Assembly (NCBI RefSeq): GCF_963664915.1
Contig: NZ_OY761810.1
Location: forward strand, 1,626,661-1,690,660
Direction of reading: 5' to 3'
DNA from: an uncultured Caproiciproducens sp.
Lineage (GTDB): Bacteria > Bacillota > Clostridia > Oscillospirales > Acutalibacteraceae
Length of the DNA stretch: 64,000 nucleotides
The notes under the pieces: model-generated
What the model was told of the DNA's origin: nothing
Database searches by the model: none
What the model saw: the letters and a program-made list of their open reading frames with translations, nothing else
Position numbers and translations under genes: made by a program
Part shown: one piece after another, positions 15,909 to 25,183 of the stretch
Position numbering within the stretch: position 1 is the stretch's first letter
Layout of the letters: every line of letters starts with the position of its first letter

Positions 15909-17057
15909 TTACAGTTTTACAAAAGCGGAGCGGAAACCCACGCTGTCGCTGACGTTGGAACGAGTGCTGTTCAAGTACAGCTCGAAGACACCGGCACTCG
16001 TGCCACCGCCCCAACCGCCGCCGCGCAGCGGAAGCCGCTCTCCGTAGTTCCGGACGCCAAAATAATCCCCGCCTAAACTGGCGTTAACAGGGAACAAGCC
16101 GAGGTTTTTCAGAATTTGCGGAACCGTAACTCCGCTTTTTGCTGTCAGCGATTCAAAGGTTCTGTCCGTATATCCAAAATAGTCATCTGTCAGTCCGCCT
16201 GTATAAGCGGGTTTATCATTTACAGTATCCAAAATAGGTGCGCCAACTCTATTTGCTGTTTGAGTATTATTTCCCGCTGTGTCACTGTTAAATTTGAGGG
16301 TATTGGCAGCCCCAGAAGTGGCCAAGGCTCCATCCTGTGAAATTGCTTTCCATAATGTGCTGGTTTTACTCTGATCAATGTGCTTAGCGGCGTTGTTGTC
16401 CGGAATGATCTGAATTTCACCGTTTTGCAGTCTCAGCCCAGCAACCCAATCCCACACATTGCCGTTCAAGCCATCCACACCGAATATGGTTCCATCATGA
16501 TACCAAGATGCCGGGCCGGAACCGGTAAGTGTTCGCCCCGTGTGATGGTAATTCGTGCCGTCAAAGCTATCCGCTAAATTGTTCCAGCTATAATTTACCA
16601 GCCAATCATAAGACTTTACCCCGTGTTCCCATTTGTGATCAATATCCCGACCACAAAAGTTGTTTCCGTGAGGGATCGTACTGTTTACCCTGCACCAATG
16701 CGCAAGCAACATATATTCCACGTTAGTTAGGAGGTGCCATCCATCTCCCTTTGATTCACAGTATTGCCTCGCCTGATCATAATTCATCCACGCCGCAGGG
16801 TCGCGACCGGGAAGGCTGTAGCCTCTCCCGCCATCCACAACATTATGGTACTTTGATATGAAGATTTCGTCATGCTCGACCCCGTCGATGATAAAAGCAG
16901 AGCATGTTGTATCTGGGCCACCTTCCACAATGTCAGACCATCGGCATTTTGGGATACGAACCATGACGCTGGGAAGACCGAGATCATCAAGAATTAGCGT
17001 ATTTTTACCACCTGATGCTGCTTCAAGAGCAAGACGCTCTTTATCAAATCCGCTCAT
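15909..17057 (-). CDS. DGR variable protein (C-type-lectin/FGE-like receptor-binding protein)
   Basis: The 382-residue product has a formylglycine-generating-enzyme/C-type lectin fold in its central and C-terminal parts (WMNYDQARQYCESKGDGWHLLTNVEYMLLA and GLNGNVWDWVAG), as in Mtd/TvpA-type proteins. Its last about 40 residues (340-378) are encoded by VR. Compared with TR the changes are D348G, N350G, N351G, N354S, N361Y and N364S. Invariant RLPLRGG, GVFEL and SVGFRSA frame the variable sites. It follows tail-fibre genes and probably forms the tip that binds the host cell. Confidence 0.94.
   Translation of the reverse strand: MSGFDKERLALEAASGGKNTLILDDLGLPSVMVRIPKCRWSDIVEGGPDTTCSAFIIDGVEHDEIFISKYHNVVDGGRGYSLPGRDPAAWMNYDQARQYCESKGDGWHLLTNVEYMLLAHWCRVNSTIPHGNNFCGRDIDHKWEHGVKSYDWLVNYSWNNLADSFDGTNYHHTGRTLTGSGPASWYHDGTIFGVDGLNGNVWDWVAGLRLQNGEIQIIPDNNAAKHIDQSKTSTLWKAISQDGALATSGAANTLKFNSDTAGNNTQTANRVGAPILDTVNDKPAYTGGLTDDYFGYTDRTFESLTAKSGVTVPQILKNLGLFPVNASLGGDYFGVRNYGERLPLRGGGWGGGTSAGVFELYLNSTRSNVSDSVGFRSAFVKL
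15924..16038 (-). repeat. DGR variable repeat (VR)
   Basis: 115 bp at the 3' end of the variable protein gene. Alignment with TR at a constant offset of 647 gives 107 identical and 8 different bases. In sense orientation the changes are seven A to G and one A to T (at 15977). The 43 bases nearest the 3' end are identical although they contain several A, consistent with an initiation-of-mutagenic-homology region. Confidence 0.97.
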
Positions 17058-17060
17058 CAG

Positions 17061-17381
17061 TTATTCCACCTTCCAAAGAGTCAATGTCACACTGTCTGCG
17101 CTGAACACGACAGGTACTTTTTTTTGAATTGGAACATTTTTGTCATCGACGCCATCATCCTTATAGGTAAACTGGCGTACCGGAATATCCACCTGAGCGA
17201 CATAGCTGTTGGACAGCCCCATAGTGAGCATTCCGTAGGGATTCAGGCATACATCGATATGTACCGCAAAATCCCGTTCGTATTTCGACATGTCGAGGGT
17301 AATCTCATCATTGAGCGTAAGTTTGGTTCCGCTTAAACTGTAAGGAATTTTAGTGCCTTCATTTTTTTCTACTATTTTCAT
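17061..17381 (-). CDS. Tail-fibre region protein upstream of the DGR target
   Basis: The 106-residue product is predicted to be beta-rich (IPYSLSGTKLTLNDEITLDMSKYERDFAVHIDV). I do not recognise a family. It sits three bases before the variable protein gene and overlaps the stop of the tail-fibre gene before it. A role as a fibre adaptor or chaperone for the variable protein is inferred from position. Confidence 0.7.
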   Translation of the reverse strand: MKIVEKNEGTKIPYSLSGTKLTLNDEITLDMSKYERDFAVHIDVCLNPYGMLTMGLSNSYVAQVDIPVRQFTYKDDGVDDKNVPIQKKVPVVFSADSVTLTLWKVE

Positions 17382-18157
17382 GACTGCATACCTCCTGAAA
17401 CAAAGTAATTAATTTGAGCCGAGGCCGCCGAACCGGAAAACCTGATTTTAAAACCATTGATCTGCTTATCGTACACCTCGACCGATTCGACGGAGCCGTT
17501 GGAGCTGACTGCTTCAGCGTGAACCATATAGTTCAGATTTTTTCGAGGTGTTGTAAGGTTTATTGAGACTGCCGAATCATTGAATGGATACTGCTTCGTG
17601 TTTGCTAAGTTTACGGTACCCATCTCAACGATAAGATTTTGGAACTGCTGGGTGTGTTGGTCTACCAGCAATTCAACCTCATGAAACCTCGTATAACGGA
17701 CATAAGCTGCCGGATCAACCGGGATGTCCACCGAGGAAGCGTTGCCAACATCAACCGAGCCGAGATAGTCTCGAACGGTTCCCGGACTTTCGGCGTTGGA
17801 ATAGACAATATCCGGAAGATTTGTCTGCCATACCTGAAGCAGTATTCCGCTGTCATCCGGGGCCGGGTCAGCTTTTTCGGCATAGCTTTTGGCATAAACG
17901 CCAATCTGATAAAGATTGAATCGCTGGGTGACCGCTGTGTTGTCCAGCGTAAAACGCATTTTTGCCGTAGCTCCGTCCGACGTGTTGTCCGTGATAGCTA
18001 TATCCATGGCATAATCGGTTAATTGTGTCAGGGATTCCAAAGGGTCGGTCGCGGCAGCCTTGCCGCAGACCGCCTTTGTTATTTTTAGGGTCTTTCCCGC
18101 AAGCCCCGCTAACAGGGCTTGCCCTTGCTCCGTGACTGCGTAATTCCATCTACTCAT
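17378..18157 (-). CDS. Phage tail fibre/tail-collar protein
   Basis: The 259-residue product has the N-terminal domain typical of phage tail fibres (DUF3751-like; MSRWNYAVTEQGQALLAGLAGKTLKITKAVCG). This domain attaches to the baseplate. The C-terminal part is beta-rich. It follows the DUF2313 baseplate gene with a 4-base overlap, the usual Mu/PBSX order. It likely carries the downstream variable protein at the fibre tip. Confidence 0.82.
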   Translation of the reverse strand: MSRWNYAVTEQGQALLAGLAGKTLKITKAVCGKAAATDPLESLTQLTDYAMDIAITDNTSDGATAKMRFTLDNTAVTQRFNLYQIGVYAKSYAEKADPAPDDSGILLQVWQTNLPDIVYSNAESPGTVRDYLGSVDVGNASSVDIPVDPAAYVRYTRFHEVELLVDQHTQQFQNLIVEMGTVNLANTKQYPFNDSAVSINLTTPRKNLNYMVHAEAVSSNGSVESVEVYDKQINGFKIRFSGSAASAQINYFVSGGMQS

Positions 18158-18825
18158 GATATTGCCTCTTTCGTATAGTCAGTGACGCCGCCGCCCGATC
18201 CAATGAGGCCAGACAGCTTTGTTTCAAATTTGCCATTCATTTTTTCCATTGTGTGATCGGTTAAGGCACCGCCAACCTTTAAAGAATAAGCCGGCAGGAC
18301 GGTAAAGAATCCGTTATTTATGGTTTCCTCTGAATAGCTGGTCATGGAAGCTCCAATATAGGTCTGTGCCGCAATTTCAGACCGCAATGTAATATGAATC
18401 AGCATGTTGGCCGGAAGCATTTTGCGCAGTGTTGAATAAAGGTTGTCGACTTGGGTATCGTCTTCCATTTGAATTACTATATTAGCCTGACGCTTTTCAA
18501 AGTCCCGTGAAACATCAGCATTTTTAAAAAGCTGGGAAAGGTAAGCGGTCAGCATATTGAAAGTGTAGGGTACCTTACCGGATTGCTTAAGGATGAGCTT
18601 CAGCTGACGTGATGATAAAGAAAAGCTTTCTGGAGAAACGATTCTGTAATTTTTTTCCCATCTTTTCACCGTATTCAAATCAGCGGAAGATAAAAACTGA
18701 TTAGAATAGGCTTGCTGTGCTTCCTGATTGATGGTTTCCATCTGTGGATTGATGCAGCCGTCCAACGCCTGAAGCTCTTTGACCTCATGCAAATATTCCG
18801 GAAGATAGTCAAGATACTTATACAT
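18154..18825 (-). CDS. Baseplate wedge protein, DUF2313 (XkdU/Mu gp48-like)
   Basis: The 223-residue product starts MYKYLDYLPEYLHEVKELQAL, the DUF2313 (YmfQ/XkdU) pattern. Proteins of this family complete the baseplate wedge beside gpJ/XkdT. Overlaps on both sides show the tail operon is translationally coupled. Confidence 0.85.
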   Translation of the reverse strand: MYKYLDYLPEYLHEVKELQALDGCINPQMETINQEAQQAYSNQFLSSADLNTVKRWEKNYRIVSPESFSLSSRQLKLILKQSGKVPYTFNMLTAYLSQLFKNADVSRDFEKRQANIVIQMEDDTQVDNLYSTLRKMLPANMLIHITLRSEIAAQTYIGASMTSYSEETINNGFFTVLPAYSLKVGGALTDHTMEKMNGKFETKLSGLIGSGGGVTDYTKEAIS

Positions 18826-19900
18826 TTGTGGCCTCCGTTATGGTCACACTACCAACTATCGGAACCTGATAATTATCAAAGTTGGAAGACAGGGTAATGT
18901 TATCAGGCTGGTTATTTAAAAGTGTTTTTGAAATGTCGGCAACGCCATCTACGGTTAAGACAGCGGCTTCGATCCGGGCCGTCCTTACGACGTTATCTTT
19001 AAACGCCAAAGAATAGAGATAATTCTTAATTACGGTTTCCACGGAAGACTGTACGCCGGAAATTTCCACACCGGCCCTGAGAGCCACTGAAATTTTAACA
19101 TTGACAGTTAGCTCGGAAACAGTTGAGATTGTCACAAAATGGTCAATAGGCGCAAGTCCATATCCCTTTCCATGAGGCTCAGGATCAATTTCATTTTGTA
19201 CGGCTTGTATGAGACTTGCACTGGTTGGCTTGTTATCTGGATCGACGATCACGCACTGAACCTTCCCACCCTGATTGTTCGGCGTTGGGAACACCTTCAC
19301 ACCGCCGACACCGGCTATTTTCAATATTTTCTGCTCATAGTCGGCAATGTTACCGCCAAACGGTTGCTCGTTGACTTCCTTAAAAAACCTCGTACGCAGT
19401 TCTTCGTCGTATTCTTCTTCTTCGCCGGCTGTCAGAACTTCCGAAAGTGTCGCCGTTCCAAGCCCCTCAATATTATCAATGGGAAGCAGGGAACCGAAAT
19501 AACTGTTTCCAACAACGCCGGTCTGCTGACATTCCAGCTCATAGGTTCCTGTGGATATCTGTTTTTTAACTTTATAAGTAACACCATCTGCGCCAAAAAG
19601 GGAATTAATCGGGACATCCATTGGGTTTCCGTCTGCAGCGGAGGTAAAAACGCCTTTCCGGATTGCACTGGATGCTGGGTAGCGGTTGACCCCATGTTCC
19701 GCACAGCGGCGTGTTAGATCATCTCCGATCGCGGTATCAGGCATGGTTGCATCTTGAATGTTGTCGGCATAAAACTGCTGCTCGACGAGCATCTCTGCCA
19801 CGGGGGCGAGCGTGACATAAATAGGACTGCCATCCCGTTTATCAAGATCGTTCGGAACTTTAGAAAGCATTAGCTGCATAATCTCTTCAAATGTTTTCAT
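18818..19900 (-). CDS. Baseplate J family protein (XkdT/Mu gp47-like)
   Basis: The 360-residue product is a baseplate J protein: KRDGSPIYVTLAPVAEMLVEQ near the N-terminus and the central GNIADYEQKILKIAGVGGVKVFPTPNNQGGKVQC are characteristic. It builds the baseplate periphery of contractile tails. It lies in the standard order XkdS-XkdT-XkdU. Confidence 0.93.
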   Translation of the reverse strand: MKTFEEIMQLMLSKVPNDLDKRDGSPIYVTLAPVAEMLVEQQFYADNIQDATMPDTAIGDDLTRRCAEHGVNRYPASSAIRKGVFTSAADGNPMDVPINSLFGADGVTYKVKKQISTGTYELECQQTGVVGNSYFGSLLPIDNIEGLGTATLSEVLTAGEEEEYDEELRTRFFKEVNEQPFGGNIADYEQKILKIAGVGGVKVFPTPNNQGGKVQCVIVDPDNKPTSASLIQAVQNEIDPEPHGKGYGLAPIDHFVTISTVSELTVNVKISVALRAGVEISGVQSSVETVIKNYLYSLAFKDNVVRTARIEAAVLTVDGVADISKTLLNNQPDNITLSSNFDNYQVPIVGSVTITEATNV

Positions 19901-20280
19901 TTCGATATCACCTCCGTCTGTGCAGCACGGCTTCCAAAAATGGTGTCAATCGTAAAATATATCACATTATCTTTCATTGCAAAATCGCGGACACCCGTAA
20001 TTCGGGTATCAGTGCTTAAAGTATCTGCAATCATCCTTTTTGCTTCGCTAAACACGTAATCAGCGTCTTTTCCTACCAGCGTGTGTAATTCGCTGCCATA
20101 CTGCCATGAAAAGATAAGATGTTCATAACGCTCCGTTTGCAGTGCCATGAACGCTGACTGCATGACTGCATCGAGGCCGTCGATGAACCCGGAAATATGA
20201 TTTGTTTTTAAATCCAATTTCCAAGTCTTTGATGGTTCTTCAGCTAAATCAACGTCAGCTGCTTCTATGTTTGGTATCAC
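19897..20280 (-). CDS. Baseplate protein, DUF2634 (XkdS-like)
   Basis: The 127-residue product matches DUF2634: TWKLDLKTNHISGFIDGLDAVMQSAFMALQTERYEHLIFSWQYGSEL. It is a gp25-like (T4) sheath-initiating baseplate component. It overlaps XkdR-like and XkdT-like genes by four bases each. Confidence 0.9.
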   Translation of the reverse strand: MIPNIEAADVDLAEEPSKTWKLDLKTNHISGFIDGLDAVMQSAFMALQTERYEHLIFSWQYGSELHTLVGKDADYVFSEAKRMIADTLSTDTRITGVRDFAMKDNVIYFTIDTIFGSRAAQTEVISK

Positions 20281-20600
20281 GGCGATACCTCCCTCGTGTC
20301 TTTGTAAGGCTGAATGCGGTCAAGAAGAATATACTTAATCCCGTCACGATTGCCGGGACGGCAAAGCAGCAGCACACCGTCTCCAGCCTTAAGCGACTGC
20401 CGGAAGATCTCGCTGCCTTTTTTAAGACCGATGCAGTTATCAGTGACGTACAGATCATCTTCCTCCAGTTCCAGTTTCGCGCTGATCCTGATTTTCAAGG
20501 GGGCAGTGGAGGAAACAATCCCTGTTTGGAACCCGCCCCGTCCGGTATGATCAAGATATGCCTGAATGATTCGCTTGCATTGTTCGACGGTAACAAACAT
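20277..20600 (-). CDS. Baseplate protein, DUF2577 (XkdR-like)
   Basis: The 107-residue product fits DUF2577 (PLKIRISAKLELEEDDLYVTDNC and SLKAGDGVLLLCRPGN), a small OB-fold protein of PBSX-type baseplates between hub and wedge genes. A TTTAAA triad lies just before its start. Confidence 0.85.
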   Translation of the reverse strand: MFVTVEQCKRIIQAYLDHTGRGGFQTGIVSSTAPLKIRISAKLELEEDDLYVTDNCIGLKKGSEIFRQSLKAGDGVLLLCRPGNRDGIKYILLDRIQPYKDTREVSP

Positions 20601-20628
20601 TTTAAAACCCCCTTTAAACCAGTTTAAA
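20600..20628. repeat. Phased TTTAAA triad (20.6 kb)
   Basis: TTTTAAAA/TTTAAA elements centred at 20603.5, 20615.5 and 20625.5 (12 and 10 bp apart), in the 13-bp gap between the DUF2577 gene and the hub gene. Confidence 0.5.
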
Positions 20629-21579
20629 ATCTGCCTTTACGGTGTGAGAAATGTCAGAAAAGGTATGCACAGCTTTGGTACATAGCAGGAATTTTTTGAT
20701 TCCCGCGCGCGGGATGTCAACATAAACCATGTAGCCGGCGCGAATGTTTTTGTCGCCAAGAACCTCTACTCCGGTCAGTTTTTGCTGAACCCGATTCTTT
20801 AGCCCGAGTAAAGCGTCCGCCTTGGACTTTGCCTGTTCGGGATTTACTTGATCATCGAGCTTCTCATAATACTGCAGCAGACCCCATTTTTTTATGGTAC
20901 TGCTGTCTTTAGCAATGTACACCTCGCGCTTTCCGGTATCTTTGTTGTCGCGCACCAGCTTGATCTGATTATAGGCTTCATCGTCGATGCTGCGTTCGTA
21001 GCTGTAATTAAACAAGGTGCATTGGGGGCTGATCAACAAGTCTGAAATGGTAGACTGCACGTTTCGCAGCACGGCCAGTCCGTACTCATCTTTGATGTAA
21101 TAATACTGTTTTGTGTTACGCAGAGTTAGGTTAATGCAGTCAGAAATCATGTCCAGAACTACTTTATCATCAAAAGGGGAAAGACTGCCGAGGTTATACC
21201 CCGTGTCCTCAATGGTTCCGGCTTTCAGACCGAAATCTGCAAAGATTTGTTTTGCAGCCTGAGAAGCCGTTTTATTTTTAAAACCGTAGGTGTCTTTTGC
21301 CTTTAGGTACCGCAGCTGGTCGTAGGCTGTGACCTTCATCGGGTCGTTGTTGCTGAAACTGTCTTTGAAGATATACCCCTTAAAATAAGGATCGCCGCCA
21401 TATTTCACGCTGACCGCATTGCCCTCTGCCGGCGTCACAACATCGTTCTTCAGGGTGTTGAAAGTGCAGATACCGGACTGATTGATATTGTCCGTAAATT
21501 CGACGGAATCAATAATCTGAGAAACATCGAATATTTCTTCGTTTGCCGACGTCAGCATGGCTTCAAGCATAGGTCTCAC
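20614..21579 (-). CDS. Baseplate hub protein (XkdQ-like)
   Basis: The 321-residue product resembles XkdQ/YqbQ baseplate hub proteins (gpD/gp27 fold), with IIDSVEFTDNINQSGICTFNT and VTAYDQLRYLKAKDTYGF. The hub sits under the tail tube and links tube to baseplate. It lies between the LysM protein and DUF2577 genes as in PBSX. Confidence 0.9.
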   Translation of the reverse strand: MRPMLEAMLTSANEEIFDVSQIIDSVEFTDNINQSGICTFNTLKNDVVTPAEGNAVSVKYGGDPYFKGYIFKDSFSNNDPMKVTAYDQLRYLKAKDTYGFKNKTASQAAKQIFADFGLKAGTIEDTGYNLGSLSPFDDKVVLDMISDCINLTLRNTKQYYYIKDEYGLAVLRNVQSTISDLLISPQCTLFNYSYERSIDDEAYNQIKLVRDNKDTGKREVYIAKDSSTIKKWGLLQYYEKLDDQVNPEQAKSKADALLGLKNRVQQKLTGVEVLGDKNIRAGYMVYVDIPRAGIKKFLLCTKAVHTFSDISHTVKADFKLV

Positions 21580-21587
21580 TTCACTCC

Positions 21588-22235
21588 TTAAGGAATCACC
21601 AGCACCCAGCCGGGTTGAATTAGGTTAGGATTTTTAATCTTGCTTTTATTTGCATTGTAAATCTTGGTATTCTGGGCACCGTTACCGTAGAAAAGCTTCG
21701 CAATATTCCAAAGGCAATCTCCGGACTTCACGGTGTATGTCTTAGCGGCTGGTGCCTGAGTCGTTCGTATAGGTTTCGCGCTGGCCAGTGCTTTAGCGGC
21801 AACTGTAGCGGTTTTTATGATTTGTACGCGCTTAATGACCGGATCGCGGTACTCTTTCAAGGACAGGGAATAATAATACTCATTGGTTTCACCAAAATGC
21901 TGGGAAGGTTCAAAATTTTCAATGCTGCATAGCATATTGATGTCCACGCCATCACCGGTTATGATCAGGCGTACCGGCAGCTGCTTCTCCATATAACCAT
22001 AAATGTTGTCAACATATGTTTTTGCAAGAAGTGGGGAACTGGTGGTAGAAAACGGATAGACATTATTGGTAAACAGGCTTTTGATGCTGATTTCCTTCAG
22101 CTTGCGTTTTCCGATTTTTGTAATCTCACCGAGATCAACAATATCGTACTGCTTATTGTTTCCTTGCACTTTGATGGTAATGTCCTCAAAAGGATTGACA
22201 GGCAGCTGGACGCCGCTGAGAAAAGTCTTAATCAT
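21588..22235 (-). CDS. LysM-domain tail protein (XkdP-like)
   Basis: The 215-residue product ends in a LysM domain (about residues 167-214; YTVKSGDCLWNIAKLFYGNG and NLIQPGWVLVIP). LysM binds peptidoglycan. In XkdP/gp53-like proteins it lies at the tube-hub junction. The start overlaps the tape measure stop (ATGA). Confidence 0.93.
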   Translation of the reverse strand: MIKTFLSGVQLPVNPFEDITIKVQGNNKQYDIVDLGEITKIGKRKLKEISIKSLFTNNVYPFSTTSSPLLAKTYVDNIYGYMEKQLPVRLIITGDGVDINMLCSIENFEPSQHFGETNEYYYSLSLKEYRDPVIKRVQIIKTATVAAKALASAKPIRTTQAPAAKTYTVKSGDCLWNIAKLFYGNGAQNTKIYNANKSKIKNPNLIQPGWVLVIP

Positions 22236-24541
22236 CCGTTCACCACCTCATCAATCCCGGACAGTCCTGTCTCAATCTGGCTTTCGGTTTCATCGTGAAT
22301 TTTAGCCTTGATTTCCTCCCAGTCTTCGCCCTTTTTCACATTATTTTTGATATGAACTCCACCACCGGAATAATTGAGATAATAAACATTGGTACTGCTA
22401 TTGGCGCTGTTGCGAAGGGCATCTGCGTCTTTCTGCGACAGCTGCAGACCGTTCATCTGTTCATAGGTGACCGTCTGGTAGCTGTCGAAGGAGTCAAGTG
22501 CCTGCGCCGCTGCAATATCATTCAGGTACTGCAGGCTCTGATCGGAAATATCGACTGCATCGCCGATTTTTTTGACTTTGTCCAGCTTGCCGCCGGTTGG
22601 ATTGTTATAGGCGTTTCCAAAATTGGAAGTTTTACCTGCCCCGGATGCAGATTTATTCAGGTTTGCAAGTTTATCTGAAAGGCCGGTAACGCTGTTCATC
22701 AGCCCGCCGACTTTGCTGTCAATGCCCTGACCGACCTTATACCCGGAGTTGTACGAATCAGTGTAATTGAGACGATCCATGTGCAATGACGTAGCATCCA
22801 TCCGGGGAACCTTGATTTTAGCTTCGCCGGCAACATTGTCTGTCCAGCCCTGCAGATCCTTTTGCCACCCGGAGACAGCGTCTGCCAAATGAGATCCGAA
22901 CAGTGTATCAATAGCCGAAGCGATGCCTTTCAGAATACCGAGTATCGTGTCGGCCAGTCCGCTGAACAACCGAATGATAGAGCCGACCGGGTCGTTAAAG
23001 ACGTTGGCAAAAAACTCGGCGAAGGTGGCAATAAAGTTATATTGTGCTACGAAAAGGTCAAGCACCAAGTTATAGGCTACTATGAAAATATTTCCGATGA
23101 AAGCGCCGGCGGCGGCAAACGCGCCGCAGATAACTCCAGTGGCAGAAATACTCGACCCTGTTGCCTGATTGATCGCGCCAACCACGGCATAAATGACCAC
23201 AATTAAGAGAATCACAGCCGCGATGATCCATGTAACTGGGTTGGCCAGCATGGCTGTATTCAAACCAACTTGCGCGCCTGTAGCCGTTTCTAGAGCTGCA
23301 GCCTGTGTGAGACTGCTTCCGGCATGAATGGCTTTTGATGCTATAGATAATGCTTCAATAAAGTTTGCAACCGCCATTACTCCGTTATATATGAGAGTGA
23401 CCGCTGTTAGGATTCCTATAGCGGTAGCGACACCAAGAACAATAGGCCCTATCCATGACCAGTTATCCGCGAAAAACTGATAAGTAGATACAGCAATACC
23501 GAAAAACCATGAAAGAATATTCGCAGCGGTAGTCATACCCGCAGAAATGTTCTGCATCAGTACGGTTCCCTGTGGTGTGTTCAGATAAGCGGTCATTTCT
23601 TCAATCTTTTTTATGACGATGTCCACGGCATGGCCGGGCTGGGAAAGATAATCCATCATCTGGCTTACATCGTTTCCCATGATTGTCGTGGCTTGCCCGA
23701 ATGTCATGGGCATTTGCGCGAACTGCTTATCCAGCGTCGAAGATTGCGCCATGATGGAGCTGACCACCACATCGGTTGTCAGTTTCCCGTCCTCTGCCAT
23801 TGCCCTCAATTTGCCTTTGGTAACGTTCATGGACTTGGTCATCATCTCGGCGAGAATCGGAGCGTTTTCCATGATGGAATTGAATTCGTCGCCGCGAAGT
23901 ACGCCGGAAGCAAGGCCCTGAGTCAGCTGGATAATTGCGCCGGCGGCTTCCGTCGCCGACGCTCCGCTGACTACCATGCCTTTATTGACGGTGGACGCGA
24001 ACTGAATCGCTTTGTCATTGCTTCCTTTAAAATAGTCCTGTCGCCCCATGCTGGCAACCAGCGCAGCAGTGGCAGTATATTCCGAGCGGGTGGCGTTAGC
24101 TGCGGCCATAACCTTGGATTCCAGCTGTGCCTGTGTCTGCAGGCCATCGTTGATTAGGCTCAAACGAGCATCCACACCGATGCGCTGATCGGCAGAAGCG
24201 CCGACCTTTTCAACGCCCTGCCATGCAGCCTGCATCAGCTGCAAACCTTGATTTGCCACAATAATGGCTTTGCTTAACCCGCCAAAACCGGAACTGACAC
24301 CGGAAACTGTGTTTGTTCGGCTTCCAGTTTCTCCTAATTCGTTATTAAACTGATCAAGCGCATGGGTGGCAAGATTAATTTCAGTACGAATTTCTCCAAA
24401 TGTCTTGTCTGCATTGGGCATTTTAGTAGAGCGGTTCATGTTTTCCATCGCATCCACCATTTTGTTCATGGCGCTTATGCTTTTATCAATCGGTCGGCTG
24501 AATGCGTCCTGAATTTTCAGCATGGAAGAAATGGTAGCCAA
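22232..24541 (-). CDS. Tail tape measure protein
   Basis: The 769-residue product has an N-terminal tape-measure domain (about 70-260; RNEFNS-like GDEFNSIMENAPILAEMM) and a central block of hydrophobic segments (about 350-560), then a coiled C-terminus. It sets tail length and helps DNA ejection. Its start is a TTG (24541) after AGGAGGTGAGA. The gene follows the frameshift product of the tail chaperone, the universal order in tailed phages. Confidence 0.93.
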   Translation of the reverse strand: MATISSMLKIQDAFSRPIDKSISAMNKMVDAMENMNRSTKMPNADKTFGEIRTEINLATHALDQFNNELGETGSRTNTVSGVSSGFGGLSKAIIVANQGLQLMQAAWQGVEKVGASADQRIGVDARLSLINDGLQTQAQLESKVMAAANATRSEYTATAALVASMGRQDYFKGSNDKAIQFASTVNKGMVVSGASATEAAGAIIQLTQGLASGVLRGDEFNSIMENAPILAEMMTKSMNVTKGKLRAMAEDGKLTTDVVVSSIMAQSSTLDKQFAQMPMTFGQATTIMGNDVSQMMDYLSQPGHAVDIVIKKIEEMTAYLNTPQGTVLMQNISAGMTTAANILSWFFGIAVSTYQFFADNWSWIGPIVLGVATAIGILTAVTLIYNGVMAVANFIEALSIASKAIHAGSSLTQAAALETATGAQVGLNTAMLANPVTWIIAAVILLIVVIYAVVGAINQATGSSISATGVICGAFAAAGAFIGNIFIVAYNLVLDLFVAQYNFIATFAEFFANVFNDPVGSIIRLFSGLADTILGILKGIASAIDTLFGSHLADAVSGWQKDLQGWTDNVAGEAKIKVPRMDATSLHMDRLNYTDSYNSGYKVGQGIDSKVGGLMNSVTGLSDKLANLNKSASGAGKTSNFGNAYNNPTGGKLDKVKKIGDAVDISDQSLQYLNDIAAAQALDSFDSYQTVTYEQMNGLQLSQKDADALRNSANSSTNVYYLNYSGGGVHIKNNVKKGEDWEEIKAKIHDETESQIETGLSGIDEVVNG

Positions 24542-24548
24542 ATCAATC

Positions 24549-25150
24549 TCACCTCCTGCGGCTGTGCTTTATTTTGGCAGCCTCTTTTTTGTCCTGTTTA
24601 ACCTTTTCGTCGATAAATTCATAAACAGCTGCTCTTTCAGACAGCGGTAACTTCATCAGTTCGCCGGGAAAGCGGTGAAACTTTACCAATGCGTAATACG
24701 CATAATTTGTTTCAGCATCCCCGGCCTCTAGGAGTTTTTTACTTCTTCCTTAGCCTCCTCGACTTTTTCTGCGTCGAATCCGTTAATCTCATTAACCGCC
24801 TGCAGCAGATTTGCATGTTCGCCGGAAATCAGCATTTCACGCACCAAATCGTCGTCGCTGGTGACGCCATAGCTTTTTTGTAACTCGGCGTCCTTCAAGT
24901 CGGGGAATACTGTGGAAGCGGCAATCAGTTTATTGAGATATCGTTGGTTATCAAAAGTAGTCGTCTGGCGGCCCTTAAAAATGCTTTTATAAGTACATAT
25001 TTTTTTTAGCTCGCTATCTTCCGTTTCACTGATTGCTTTGATCTCAAAAGGAGTTGGATTTCCATTTTCGTCCGGGAACCTGTCGCTAATGATTACCTTC
25101 TGATTTACGGGCTGCACTGCGTTTTCTCTTAAAAATGCGGACATTGACAT
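24549..25150 (-). CDS. Tail assembly chaperone, -1 frameshift fusion form
   Basis: Within the chaperone gene the heptamer A_AAA_AAC (24740-24734 on the minus strand) is in the correct phase (gtA AAA AAC), nine bases before the zero-frame stop TAG (24730-24728). A -1 slip joins the first 139 residues to a 61-residue open frame (LLEAGDAETNYAYYALVKFH... ending KIKHSRRR) that stops at 24549, eight bases before the tape measure start. Total length is 200 residues. It is the equivalent of lambda gpGT. The extension has no start codon or ribosome binding site of its own. Confidence 0.85.
24728..25150 (-). CDS. Tail assembly chaperone (XkdN-like), zero-frame form
   Basis: The 140-residue product (MSMSAFLRENAVQPVNQKVII...) fits the XkdN/TAC family, small acidic proteins that coat the tape measure during tail assembly. 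It lies between tube and tape measure genes. It ends right after the slippery site described for the fusion form. Confidence 0.88.
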   Translation of the reverse strand: MSMSAFLRENAVQPVNQKVIISDRFPDENGNPTPFEIKAISETEDSELKKICTYKSIFKGRQTTTFDNQRYLNKLIAASTVFPDLKDAELQKSYGVTSDDDLVREMLISGEHANLLQAVNEINGFDAEKVEEAKEEVKNS

Positions 25151-25183
25151 AATTTTTTACCTCCAAATATTTATAGATTATTT

